This document shows, one piece after another, positions 27,052 through 34,405 of a stretch of DNA of 35,497 nucleotides. The notes beneath the pieces are model-generated. The model was not told the origin of the DNA. It worked only from the letters and a program-made list of their open reading frames with translations, and ran no database searches. Each line of letters begins with the position of its first letter. The stretch's first letter is position 1. The DNA comes from Vicinamibacterales bacterium (GTDB taxonomy: Bacteria; Acidobacteriota; Vicinamibacteria; Vicinamibacterales; UBA2999): contig JAUXWO010000002.1 of the NCBI GenBank assembly GCA_030680175.1, positions 1 to 35,497 of the forward strand, read 5' to 3'. Made by a program: the position numbers and the translations under genes.

Positions 27052-28038
27052 TCAGCTTCGCGCGCTCGCCAGCAGCGGCGCCGCGCCCGCGTCGAGCAGG
27101 GCCTGCGCCAGGCGGCGGCCCGTCGCTGCGGGATCCGCGGTGGTGCCGTGTGCCTCGGCCCGCACCGCCTCGGCGCCGTCGGCGCTCAGCACCACACCGC
27201 GCGCGTGCAATCGCGCCCCGTCCACCTCGGCGATGGCGCCGATCGGCATCTGGCATCCGCCGCCGAGCGCGGCCACCACGGCGCGCTCCGCGCCGAGGGC
27301 GGCCAGGGCTGGCGCGTCGCTGATCGCGCCGACGGCGGCACGCACGTCGGCGCGATCCGCCCGGACTTCGATCGCCACGATGCCCTGACCCGGCGAGGGC
27401 AGGCAGATCTCGAACGGCACCGCCCACGAGATGCGCGCGCCGAACCCGAGCCGCACGAGGCCCGCGGCCGCGAGCACGAGGGCATCGCACTGGCCGTCAT
27501 CGAGCTTGCGCAGCCGGGTATCGAGGTTGCCGCGAATCCCCGCGAACGTGCCCTCGGGAAAGGCGCCCTTCAGCTGCGCGACGCGGCGCACGCTGCTCGT
27601 GCCGATGCGCGGCGACGGACCGAGGGTGGCCTGCAAAGCCTCCAGGTGCCGCGGCGCCGTGCCGTGCGCCGGGAGCACCACCGCATCGCGCGGGTCCTCG
27701 CGCGGGAGCACGCCGCCGATGACCAGGCCGTCGGGCTGATCCGCCGGCATGTCCTTGCTGCTGTGCACGGCCAGGTCGATGCGCCCGTCGAGCAGCGCCT
27801 CTTCGATCTCCTTCACGAAGAGCCGCTTCACGTTGACGGCCGGTCCCGGCTCCGCGGCCGGCGCGCCGGGCAGCGTCGATCCGTCCGGGCCGCGTCCCGT
27901 GCCGGCCTCGTCTCCCGACGTCCGGATGACGACGATCTCGGTGGCCGTCCCGAGCGCCGCGAGCAGGCGCGCGACGGTCGTGGCCTGCCACAACGCGAGC
28001 TGGCTGCCGCGCGTGCCAAGCCTGAGCGGCCGCGTCAC
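27052..28038 (-). CDS. hemC: Hydroxymethylbilane synthase (porphobilinogen deaminase)
   Basis: The 328-residue protein polymerises four porphobilinogens. LRLGTRGSQLALWQA opens the enzyme. VHSSKDMPADQPDGL has the catalytic Asp-containing motif, RIGTSSVRRVAQL and GIRGNLDTRLRKLDDGQCDALVLAAAGL bind substrate. The Cys holding the dipyrromethane cofactor is in ALGGGCQMPIG (about residue 262). An insert of about 15 Pro/Ala/Gly residues (STLPGAPAAEPGPAVN) lies after about residue 50. The start is GTG at 28038, overlapping the hemA stop as GTGA. The stop lies inside a small GCGAAGC/GCTTCGC hairpin beside the heptamer array. Confidence 0.95.
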   Translation of the reverse strand: MTRPLRLGTRGSQLALWQATTVARLLAALGTATEIVVIRTSGDEAGTGRGPDGSTLPGAPAAEPGPAVNVKRLFVKEIEEALLDGRIDLAVHSSKDMPADQPDGLVIGGVLPREDPRDAVVLPAHGTAPRHLEALQATLGPSPRIGTSSVRRVAQLKGAFPEGTFAGIRGNLDTRLRKLDDGQCDALVLAAAGLVRLGFGARISWAVPFEICLPSPGQGIVAIEVRADRADVRAAVGAISDAPALAALGAERAVVAALGGGCQMPIGAIAEVDGARLHARGVVLSADGAEAVRAEAHGTTADPAATGRRLAQALLDAGAAPLLASARS

Positions 28039-29366
28039 TTCGCCTCCGGTGTCGCGTCCGGGATCGCCACCGGCGCCTTGGCGGTGGTGGCCGCGTCCGA
28101 GTCGTCGGCGAGCGCGAACAGCCGGTTCAGGGCGTCCGAATAGGCGACGACGGTCTCGCGGTCCGGCAGCGTCTTCAACTGCTCGGTCGGCTGCAGCAGC
28201 AGCTTCTCGACGATGAGCCGCGTGATCTCGTCGACGCGGCCGCGCGCCTCCGGCGGCAGCGCGGCGAGCTTGGGCTCGAGCCGTTCCAGCTCGGCGCGGC
28301 GGATCGCCTCGAACCGCTGCCGCAGGGCGACCACCGTGGGAATCGCGCCGCGCGACCGCTGCCACTGCGAGAACTTGCCGACCTCCGCATCCACGATCAT
28401 CTCGGCCTTGCCGACCTCGGCGCTCCGCTTGCTCAGGTTGTCGTGCACGATCGCCTGCAGGTCGTCGATGTTGTAGAGAAAGACCTGCTCGATCTCGCCG
28501 GCGTCGGCCTCCACGTCACGCGGCACCGCGATGTCGATGATGAACAGCGGCCGCGTGCGGCTGGCCGGCACCGCCGCCTGCACCATCGCGCGCGTCAGCA
28601 CCGGCTGGGCCGCGCCCGTGGCGGTGATGACGATGTCGGAGTCGACGAGCGTGGGCGCGAGGTCGCTCCACGGGATGACCTCGCCGCCCACGACGCTGGC
28701 CAGCTGCTGCGCGCTGGCCAGTGTACGGCTCGTGATCGCGAGGCGGCCGATGCCCTGCCCCTTGAGGTGGAGCGCGGTGAGCTTGCCCATCTCCCCGGCG
28801 CCGACCACGAGCACGCTCCGGCCCGCCAGGTTGCCGAAGATCTTCCGCGCGAGCGAGACGGCCGCGAAGCTCACCGAGACGGCGCCTTCGGCCAGTGCCG
28901 TTTCCGACCGCACGCGCTTGCCGACGCCGAACGACCAGTGGAACAGCTTGTTGAGCACCGGTCCGACGGTCTGCTTGGCCGACGCGACGCCGTAGGCGTC
29001 CTTCACCTGTCCCAGAATCTGCGGCTCGCCGACGACGAGCGAGTCGAGGCCGGACGCGACGCGGAAGAGGTGGCGCGCGGCGTCGGTGTCGACGCGCTGG
29101 TACAGGTGGTCCTGCACGTCCTCGGCGGACACCTGGTGGAACTCGCAGAGGAATGCCAGCAGGTCCTCGCGCGCGCGCTCCACGTCCTCGCACACAACGT
29201 ACATCTCCGCGCGATTGCACGTGGAGACGACCGCCGCCTCGCTCGCGGCCCGGCGCTCGGCGAGCGCCATCACGGCCGTGTCGAGCCCGCGGCTCGCAAA
29301 GTCGAGGCGTTCCCGGAGTTCGACGGGCGCCGTCCTGTGGCTGATGCCAACGAGCAGCAGATGCAC
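28035..29366 (-). CDS. hemA: Glutamyl-tRNA reductase
   Basis: The 443-residue protein reduces glutamyl-tRNA to glutamate-1-semialdehyde with NADPH, the first committed step of C5 tetrapyrrole synthesis. LLLVGISHRTAPVELRERL starts the catalytic domain, and the nucleophile is Cys50 in VVSTCNRAEMY. GEPQILGQVKDAY follows. The NADPH fold is VLVVGAGEMGKL near residue 187. The dimerisation helix is C-terminal. A roughly 20-residue Ala/Thr-rich tail follows. The start is GTG at 29366, one base beyond the hemX-like stop, so translation is probably coupled. hemC overlaps its stop. Confidence 0.96.
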   Translation of the reverse strand: MHLLLVGISHRTAPVELRERLDFASRGLDTAVMALAERRAASEAAVVSTCNRAEMYVVCEDVERAREDLLAFLCEFHQVSAEDVQDHLYQRVDTDAARHLFRVASGLDSLVVGEPQILGQVKDAYGVASAKQTVGPVLNKLFHWSFGVGKRVRSETALAEGAVSVSFAAVSLARKIFGNLAGRSVLVVGAGEMGKLTALHLKGQGIGRLAITSRTLASAQQLASVVGGEVIPWSDLAPTLVDSDIVITATGAAQPVLTRAMVQAAVPASRTRPLFIIDIAVPRDVEADAGEIEQVFLYNIDDLQAIVHDNLSKRSAEVGKAEMIVDAEVGKFSQWQRSRGAIPTVVALRQRFEAIRRAELERLEPKLAALPPEARGRVDEITRLIVEKLLLQPTEQLKTLPDRETVVAYSDALNRLFALADDSDAATTAKAPVAIPDATPEAK

Positions 29367-29367
29367 G

Positions 29368-30198
29368 TCAGTAGAAGTTATGGCTGCGGGTCAGGAAGTA
29401 GCTGACCGGCAGGAAGTTGAGCAGCACGATCGCGAAACCGGCTGCCGACAGCCACGCGGCGCGGCGGCCGCGCCAGCCGAGCGCGCGCCGCGCCACGATC
29501 TGGAACGTGTAGACGAGCCACGTCACGAGGGCCACGAGGATCTTCGGGTCGACAATCGACATCGCGCCCATGCGCGGGTCGTCGGGGGCAATCGCCTGCG
29601 CCTGCACGGCCCAGAGCGCCCCGAACGAGATGCCGGTGGTCAGGCACACCCAGCCGATGAGCGCGGCCCGCGAGTTCATCACGTCGAGGGACTGGAGCGA
29701 CGGGAGCCGCGTGTAGAAGAAGCCGAGGTGCTTCGCCTTGATCTCCTTGAACAGCAGGAGGTACGTGACGCTGATCACCGCGGCGAGTCCGAAGCTGGCG
29801 TACGACAGCAGCATCGCCGAGACGTGGACCCAGAACATCGGGCTCTCGAGCAGCGCCGACCGTGGCTCGACCCCGGGATCGCCGAGCACCGGCACGAGCT
29901 GGAGCGCGATGACGATGGGGAGGACGAAGACGCCCATCCCGCGCTCGTCGGCCGCCATCTCGGTGTAGAGATAGGCGATGACCAGCAGCCACACGAACGT
30001 CGAGATCGCCTGCGTCGTGCCCGCGAACGGCACGTGCCCGATCTCCATCGTCTGCATGCCGATCACGAACGCGTGCGCCAGCGCGCCGGCGCCGAGCAGG
30101 GTGGTGGCCGTACGGCCGACCGCCGGAGACCGGCCGCCGAAGTGCACGCCGTACGCCGCGGCGGCAAGGACGTAGAAGACGAGGGGGAAGAGCTGCAC
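29368..30198 (-). CDS. HemX/CcsA-family membrane protein
   Basis: The 276-residue polytopic protein belongs to the cytochrome c assembly family (PF01578), with about eight membrane helices. MFWVHVSAMLLSYASFGLAAVISVTYLLL is typical. In the region of the haem-handling WWD loop of CcsA, this protein has WAVQAQ to SIVDPKILVALVTWLVY: the DPK is kept but the loop tryptophans are not, which is more like HemX than a true haem exporter. HemX of Bacillus lies beside hemA and lowers the HemA level. The order here (this gene, hemA, hemC, hemD, hemB, hemL) mirrors hemAXCDBL of Bacillus with the first two swapped. The start is GTG at 30198 with GAGG upstream, 5 bp after the VWA gene. Confidence 0.8.
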   Translation of the reverse strand: MQLFPLVFYVLAAAAYGVHFGGRSPAVGRTATTLLGAGALAHAFVIGMQTMEIGHVPFAGTTQAISTFVWLLVIAYLYTEMAADERGMGVFVLPIVIALQLVPVLGDPGVEPRSALLESPMFWVHVSAMLLSYASFGLAAVISVTYLLLFKEIKAKHLGFFYTRLPSLQSLDVMNSRAALIGWVCLTTGISFGALWAVQAQAIAPDDPRMGAMSIVDPKILVALVTWLVYTFQIVARRALGWRGRRAAWLSAAGFAIVLLNFLPVSYFLTRSHNFY

Positions 30199-30203
30199 GG
30201 GCC

Positions 30204-31139
30204 TCAGTTGGTGGGGGCATAGTAGCCCCGCTTCGTGCGCGCCGTCAGGTTCGGACGCGCCACCTGCACGACGAGCCGGCGCCACGCGCCGTCGCGCCGC
30301 GGGTTCTTCGAGACGTAGCCGAGCGTGTACTGGCTCGACAGCTCGTCGGCGATCTGGCCGTAGATCCCCGCGAGTTCCTCCGCGCGCTGGACGAAGATGC
30401 TGCGCCCGCCGGTTTCCTGCGAGAGCTGGCGGAGGACGTATTCCGCCTCCCGGAAGCCGCGCGCCGCAGCCGCGTCGCGCGGCTGCAGGCCGATGGCGTA
30501 GATCGCGGTCTCGGATCGCTTCGCGAGTTCCAGCACCTCGTCGAAGCCGACGAGGCTCGACGTGTCTTCGCCGTCCGACAGCAGCACGATCGCCTGCCGC
30601 CGCACGTCGTCGGCCGTGGTGGCGCGAATCTTCGCGAGCTCCTTCAGGGAAATGTAGAGGGCATTGTAGAGCGCCGTCGAGCCGCCGGCCGACGTGGTCC
30701 GGATGGCGCGCTCGAGCGTGGCGGCGTCGTTGGTGAAGTCCTGTGCGATCTCGACGCGGCTGTCGAAGTCGACGACCTGGGCGAGGTCCTGCGGACGCAG
30801 GCGGCGGCTGAAGCCGATCGCCGCCTCCTGCGCAATCCCCATGCGCTGCTCCATGCTGGCGCTCGAGTCGAGCAGCAGCGACAGCGCAATCGGCTGGTTG
30901 ATGCGCGTGTAGTACATGAGGTCCTGTCCGGCGCCGTCCTCGAAGACCGTGAACTCCTCCTGCGCCACGTCCGTCACGTAGCGGCCCTGCGCGTCCACGA
31001 CCGTCACGTTGAGCGAGACGATGTCGATGCCCGTACGGAAGACCTGCTGCGCGGGATCCTGGCGCGGCTGGCCGGCGGCGCCGGCCGTCATCACCGCGAC
31101 CGCGACCGCCGCGGGGAGCCACACCGGGGGCCGGTGCAT
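30204..31139 (-). CDS. VWFA-related acidobacterial-type protein
   Basis: The 311-residue protein has a signal peptide (PAAVAVAVMTAGAAG), then the strand FRTGIDIVSLNVTVVDAQGRYVTDVAQEEFTVFEDG typical of the VWFA-related Acidobacterial domain (TIGR03436). The von Willebrand factor A domain has an intact MIDAS: Asp-Ser-Ser-Ala-Ser in LLDSSASMEQRM (about residue 90), with a Thr in SAGGSTALYNA and Asp in LLSDGEDTSS. The C-terminus (SSQYTLGYVSKNPRRDGAWRRL) is also family-typical. It is presumably exported and binds a divalent metal and a partner protein. The function is unknown; it precedes the heme genes in the same unit with 5-bp spacing. Confidence 0.85.
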   Translation of the reverse strand: MHRPPVWLPAAVAVAVMTAGAAGQPRQDPAQQVFRTGIDIVSLNVTVVDAQGRYVTDVAQEEFTVFEDGAGQDLMYYTRINQPIALSLLLDSSASMEQRMGIAQEAAIGFSRRLRPQDLAQVVDFDSRVEIAQDFTNDAATLERAIRTTSAGGSTALYNALYISLKELAKIRATTADDVRRQAIVLLSDGEDTSSLVGFDEVLELAKRSETAIYAIGLQPRDAAAARGFREAEYVLRQLSQETGGRSIFVQRAEELAGIYGQIADELSSQYTLGYVSKNPRRDGAWRRLVVQVARPNLTARTKRGYYAPTN

Positions 31140-31142
31140 GGA

Positions 31143-32042
31143 TCAGCCGCCCTTCTGGCCGCGCGCCGGCGTCGCACGCGCGTCCAGGCCCGGACGCGCC
31201 ATCGTGACCTCGACGCGGCGCGGGGGAATCAGGGTCTGGGGCCGCGCGTAGACGACGCGGTACTGGTGGGTGAGGACCGTCGCGAGTTCGCGCATGCGCG
31301 ACTCGTAGGCCTGGCTGGCGAGGACATCGATCCGCAGCCCGCCGGATTCGCGCACGCCGCGGTCCAGGACCGTCGCGCGGTTCTGCACGCGGTCGTCGCC
31401 GAAGGACCCGCCGGGGCGCGTCCACACCACCGCGTGGAGCGCGGCGCCGCTGTCGGCCACGGCCTCGAGCACCTGGGAGTAATGCGCGTCGCTGAACTCG
31501 ATGTGTTCGGCCACCAGCAGCACGATGGCTGCGCGCTCGCCCTCGCGGCGGCCGATGCCGCGCGCCGTTTCGATGATGCCGTCGAGCAGGGTGGCGCCGC
31601 TGCCCGGGACCGCGAAGACGCGGTTGATGGCGGAGGTGAGCGAGGCCGGCACCGTCGTGTAGTCGGCCAGGATCGTCGGGCGATCCGCCACCGAGATGAG
31701 CGCGATCGGCCCGAGCCCCTGCGCCGTCTCGGCAAAGGCGGTCAGGGCGCGCCGCAGATCGGCAATCGCCGGGCTGCTCGGGGCGCTGTTGTCGACGATC
31801 ACGGCGATTGGCATCGGCTCGGTGGCGCGGGTGACGCGCAGCACCTCGCGCGCGACGCCGTCCTCGCGCACCACGACGTCGGCGGGCGCCGGGGTCTCGG
31901 TCAGCGGTGCGTAGCTGCCGCCCTCGAACACGCTCACATAGACGACGCGCTCCAGCGCCTGTCCGGAGAGGGTGACGGCCAGGGCCAGGGTCGCGGCGAG
32001 GGCGGCCAGCGTGAGTCGGGCAGCCGAGGGGACGGTCTTCAT
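31143..32042 (-). CDS. VWA-like exported protein with altered MIDAS
   Basis: The 299-residue protein has a signal peptide (LTLAALAATLALAVTLSG) and resembles its downstream neighbour in layout. The strand VVVREDGVAREVLRVTR precedes the A domain. Where a MIDAS DxSxS is expected the sequence is DNSAPSS (in VIVDNSAPSSPAIADL), so the second Ser is displaced. GSGATLLDGIIETA gives the Thr position. The C-terminal YRVVYARPQTLIPPRRVEV parallels the other gene's tail. The pair probably arose by duplication (inference). The ATG at 32042 has GGTGG upstream; the next gene starts 3 bp after its stop. Confidence 0.7.
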   Translation of the reverse strand: MKTVPSAARLTLAALAATLALAVTLSGQALERVVYVSVFEGGSYAPLTETPAPADVVVREDGVAREVLRVTRATEPMPIAVIVDNSAPSSPAIADLRRALTAFAETAQGLGPIALISVADRPTILADYTTVPASLTSAINRVFAVPGSGATLLDGIIETARGIGRREGERAAIVLLVAEHIEFSDAHYSQVLEAVADSGAALHAVVWTRPGGSFGDDRVQNRATVLDRGVRESGGLRIDVLASQAYESRMRELATVLTHQYRVVYARPQTLIPPRRVEVTMARPGLDARATPARGQKGG

Positions 32043-32175
32043 GGGGTGTCCACCGGAACCTGGCGATTGGCGCCGGCCATCAGGCACGGCCTCCGGGAAG
32101 CCGGCGGCCAGGGGGCCGGGCGCTGGGAAAACGAAGGCAGTACGCCTGCCCGGCCAGTATAGCAACGCGCCGGAC

Positions 32176-32181
32176 TACACT
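32176..32181 (+). promoter_or_regulatory. -10-like hexamer for leaderless atpZ
   Basis: TACACT, then GAAACC, then the ATG at 32188. The 6-nt gap predicts a leaderless transcript. The same hexamer TACACT serves the GT2 gene on the minus strand. Confidence 0.5.
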
Positions 32182-32187
32182 GAAACC

Positions 32188-32454
32188 ATGGCCGGGCTGA
32201 CGCGGGGGGACACGATCAAGATCATCGGCCAGCTCAGTACGGTGGGGCTGTCCTTTGTCTTCGCCCTGGGGCTGGGCTTCGCCGGCGGGCTGTGGCTGGA
32301 CGGCGTCTTCGGCACCAAGCCCTGGTTGAGCCTGTGCGGGTTCGCGATCGGGCTGGCGGCCGGCGTCCTGAACGTCGTGCGCATCATGAAGGGCATCACC
32401 CGCATGGAGCAGGACCGCGCCCGCGCGGATGCCGGGTCCAAACCCGGAGCGTGA
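32188..32454 (+). CDS. AtpZ/AtpI-type ATP synthase accessory protein
   Basis: The 88-residue protein has two membrane helices: IIGQLSTVGLSFVFALGLGFAGGLWLD and a second beginning PWLSLCGFAIGLAAGVLNVVRIM. The GLxLD-x-xFGTKPWLSL loop between them is the signature of the AtpZ (PF09527) family, found at the start of ATP synthase operons, with a proposed role in c-ring assembly or Mg2+ or Ca2+ entry. The start ATG at 32188 follows a -10-like hexamer. The next gene begins 5 bp after its stop. Confidence 0.82.
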   Translation: MAGLTRGDTIKIIGQLSTVGLSFVFALGLGFAGGLWLDGVFGTKPWLSLCGFAIGLAAGVLNVVRIMKGITRMEQDRARADAGSKPGA

Positions 32455-32458
32455 CATC

Positions 32459-32833
32459 GTGAGCGCTGACCTGATGTTGCGCCGCGTGTCGCGGGACACG
32501 CTCGTGGTGCTGGCCGTGATGGCGGGCGCCGCGGCGGCGGTGCGGCCCGACGACCTGCGGCTGGCGTTCGGGGTGCTCGGGGGCGGGGCGCTGATGGCGC
32601 TCGGCGCCTGGGCCATCCGGTCGGGGGTGGGGGCGATCGGGGCGGACGGGACAGCGCCCGGCCGGACCTGGGCGCTAGTGAAGTATTTCACAAGACATGC
32701 TATTCTTGCCGTGGCGGCCTACGGTATGATGGTGCGTTTGCACCTCGATCCCCTGGGGATGCTGCTGGGGGTCTCGTCGCTCGTCGTCGCGGCGGCCGTC
32801 GAGGCGCTCCGCTCCTTCAGGGGAGCATCGTAA
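32459..32833 (+). CDS. ATP synthase subunit I (AtpI)-like membrane protein
   Basis: The 124-residue product has four hydrophobic segments: TLVVLAVMAGAAAAV, AFGVLGGGALMALGAWAI, HAILAVAAYGMMV and PLGMLLGVSSLVVAAAVEAL. Such small four-helix proteins between atpZ and the F0 genes belong to the ATP-synt_I family, which helps c-ring assembly in some species. Sequence match is weak, so position is the main argument. GTG at 32459 has GGAG nine bases upstream; an ATG at 32429 would overlap atpZ by 26 bp. Confidence 0.65.
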   Translation: MSADLMLRRVSRDTLVVLAVMAGAAAAVRPDDLRLAFGVLGGGALMALGAWAIRSGVGAIGADGTAPGRTWALVKYFTRHAILAVAAYGMMVRLHLDPLGMLLGVSSLVVAAAVEALRSFRGAS

Positions 32834-32863
32834 TCTAAGTGGTTCTGTGACGCGGCGGCAGCG

Positions 32864-32880
32864 GCCGGCCCCGGGCCGGC
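32864..32880 (+). promoter_or_regulatory. GC hairpin in the gap before atpE
   Basis: GCCGGCC (32864-32870) pairs with GGCCGGC (32874-32880) across CCG. It lies in the 114-bp gap where atpB would be expected. No T-tract follows, so it may be an RNA stability or processing element rather than a terminator. The rest of the gap shows only the Shine-Dalgarno GAGGAGG at 32933-32939. Confidence 0.5.
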
Positions 32881-32947
32881 AGGTGGCGCGCGTGTACATG
32901 TGTGAAGTAGGCGTGTTGAATAGACGCGTGCTGAGGAGGCGTTAGCT

Positions 32948-33289
32948 GTGAGCACCCGACGGACCGTGTTGGCTTCGTTCTTGATGTTTCTCGCCATGGG
33001 CGCGGTGTCGCCCGCCTATGCGCAGGAGGCCGGCGTGTCGCCCGACAGCGGCCTGGTGATGTGGTCGGTGATCACGGCCGGCTTCGCGCTGGCGTTCGCC
33101 GCGGCGTTCGGCGCGCTCGGGCAGGGCAAGGCCGTTGCGTCGGCCGCCGAGGCCATCGCGCGCAACCCCGGGGCGGCCGGCGAGATCCGCGGCGCGCTCA
33201 TCCTGGGCCTCGTGCTCATCGAGTCGCTCGTGATCTACGTGCTGCTCATCTCGCTGATTCTGTTCTTCATCAAGCCGTTCGGCGGCTAG
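32948..33289 (+). CDS. atpE: ATP synthase F0 subunit c, with N-terminal signal sequence
   Basis: The 113-residue proteolipid has an N-terminal extension of about 27 residues that looks like a signal peptide (VLASFLMFLAMGAVSPAYA-QEAG), then the two-helix hairpin. Helix 1 ends GALGQGKAVASAAEAIARNPGAAGEI; helix 2 is ALILGLVLIESLVIYVLLISLILFF with the ion-binding Glu92. Gln59 aligns with Gln32 of the Ilyobacter Na+ c ring and Glu-Ser-x-x-x-Tyr (92-97) is kept, while the residue after Ser is Leu instead of Thr. GTG at 32948 has GAGGAGG eight bases upstream. It follows atpZ and atpI with no atpB, and a hairpin follows the stop. Confidence 0.93.
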   Translation: MSTRRTVLASFLMFLAMGAVSPAYAQEAGVSPDSGLVMWSVITAGFALAFAAAFGALGQGKAVASAAEAIARNPGAAGEIRGALILGLVLIESLVIYVLLISLILFFIKPFGG

Positions 33290-33299
33290 GTGGGGAACC

Positions 33300-33321
33300 G
33301 GGAGCGGGTCCGCCTGCTCCC
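33300..33321 (+). terminator. Hairpin downstream of atpE
   Basis: GGGAGCGGG (33300-33308) pairs with CCTGCTCCC (33313-33321), with one mismatch and loop TCCG. It lies 11 bp after the atpE stop. No T-run follows, so termination is likely but not certain. Confidence 0.5.
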
Positions 33322-33472
33322 GACGAGACGAGACGGCTGACGCGCTCGGTACGCTGATGACAGCGCCTCTGGCTCACGCCGGGGCGCTGTTCGTCGTTTT
33401 CCGCCTTCCCATCGTCCCGCATGACGGCGCACCGGCGGGGCAGGCCCCCGCCGCCCCTGAGGCATCGCACCT

Positions 33473-34405
33473 GTGGCACAAGAGGCCCCCGAGGCACCAA
33501 CGGCACCCGTGGTCGCCCGCGCCCCGTTCGGCGGGCTCGACGTGCTGTTGCTCCTGATGATCGTCATCTGGGGCGCCAACTTCTCCGTCATCAAATACGC
33601 CATCCGCGACTTCCCGCCGCTGGTGTTCAATGCCCTGCGGCTGATCGTGGTGGCCGTCCTGTTCCTCGGCGCGATCGCGTACGAGCGGCAGCGGTCGGGC
33701 CCCGGCACCGGCTTCACGCGCGAGGAGTGGATCCGCGTGGCCCTGCTCGGGGTGCTCGGACACACCGTGTATCAGCTCTGCTTCGTCGGCGGCCTCGCGC
33801 GCACCAGCGTCGCCAACAGCTCGCTCATCTTCGGCTGCTCGCCGATCGCCGTGGCGCTGATGGCGGCCGCGGCCGGTCACGAGCGGGTTACCTGGCCGCG
33901 ATGGGTCGGCGCGGGCCTCTCGTTCGTCGGCCTCTACTTCGTCGTCGGCCGCGGCGCGCGCCTCGAGGTGAATTCGCTGACGGGGGACGCGCTGATGTTC
34001 GGCGCCATGCTCTGCTGGGCGCTCTACTCGGTGGGGTCGCAGCCGCTGCTGCGCCGGCACTCGCCGCTCGTGCTGACCGGCTGGTCGACGATGATCGGCG
34101 CGACGCTGTACACCGCGATCGCGGCGCCGGCGTTCGTGACGACGGACTGGGGCGCGATCCCGGCGACGAGCTGGGTGCTGATGTTCTTCTCCTCGGTGTT
34201 CGCGCTCGGGGTGGCCTACCTGATCTGGTACACCGGCGTGCAGCGGATCGGATCCACCCGCACGTCGGTCTACAGCAACCTCACCCCGGTTGTCGCGATG
34301 GTCGTCGCGTACGTGTGGCTCGCCGAGCCCGTGCTGTGGACGCAGGCAGTCGGCGCGACGGCGATCATCAGCGGCATCTTCGTGACCCGGTTCGCGCGCG
34401 GATAG
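33473..34405 (+). CDS. EamA/DMT-family transporter
   Basis: The 310-residue membrane protein has ten helices in two EamA repeats. The first begins LLLLMIVIWGANFSVIKYAIRDFPPLVFNALR, the second near residue 165 with GDALMFGAMLCWALYSVGSQPLLRR. A basic or acidic cytosolic loop joins helices. The C-terminal YSNLTPVVAMVVAYVWLAEPVLWTQAVGATAIISGIFVTR is the typical end. Family members move amino acids or metabolites, but the cargo cannot be told. The start is GTG at 33473 with GAGG ten bases upstream. It stands alone: atpE ends 183 bp upstream, with the hairpin and GC-rich sequence between. Confidence 0.87.
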   Translation: MAQEAPEAPTAPVVARAPFGGLDVLLLLMIVIWGANFSVIKYAIRDFPPLVFNALRLIVVAVLFLGAIAYERQRSGPGTGFTREEWIRVALLGVLGHTVYQLCFVGGLARTSVANSSLIFGCSPIAVALMAAAAGHERVTWPRWVGAGLSFVGLYFVVGRGARLEVNSLTGDALMFGAMLCWALYSVGSQPLLRRHSPLVLTGWSTMIGATLYTAIAAPAFVTTDWGAIPATSWVLMFFSSVFALGVAYLIWYTGVQRIGSTRTSVYSNLTPVVAMVVAYVWLAEPVLWTQAVGATAIISGIFVTRFARG

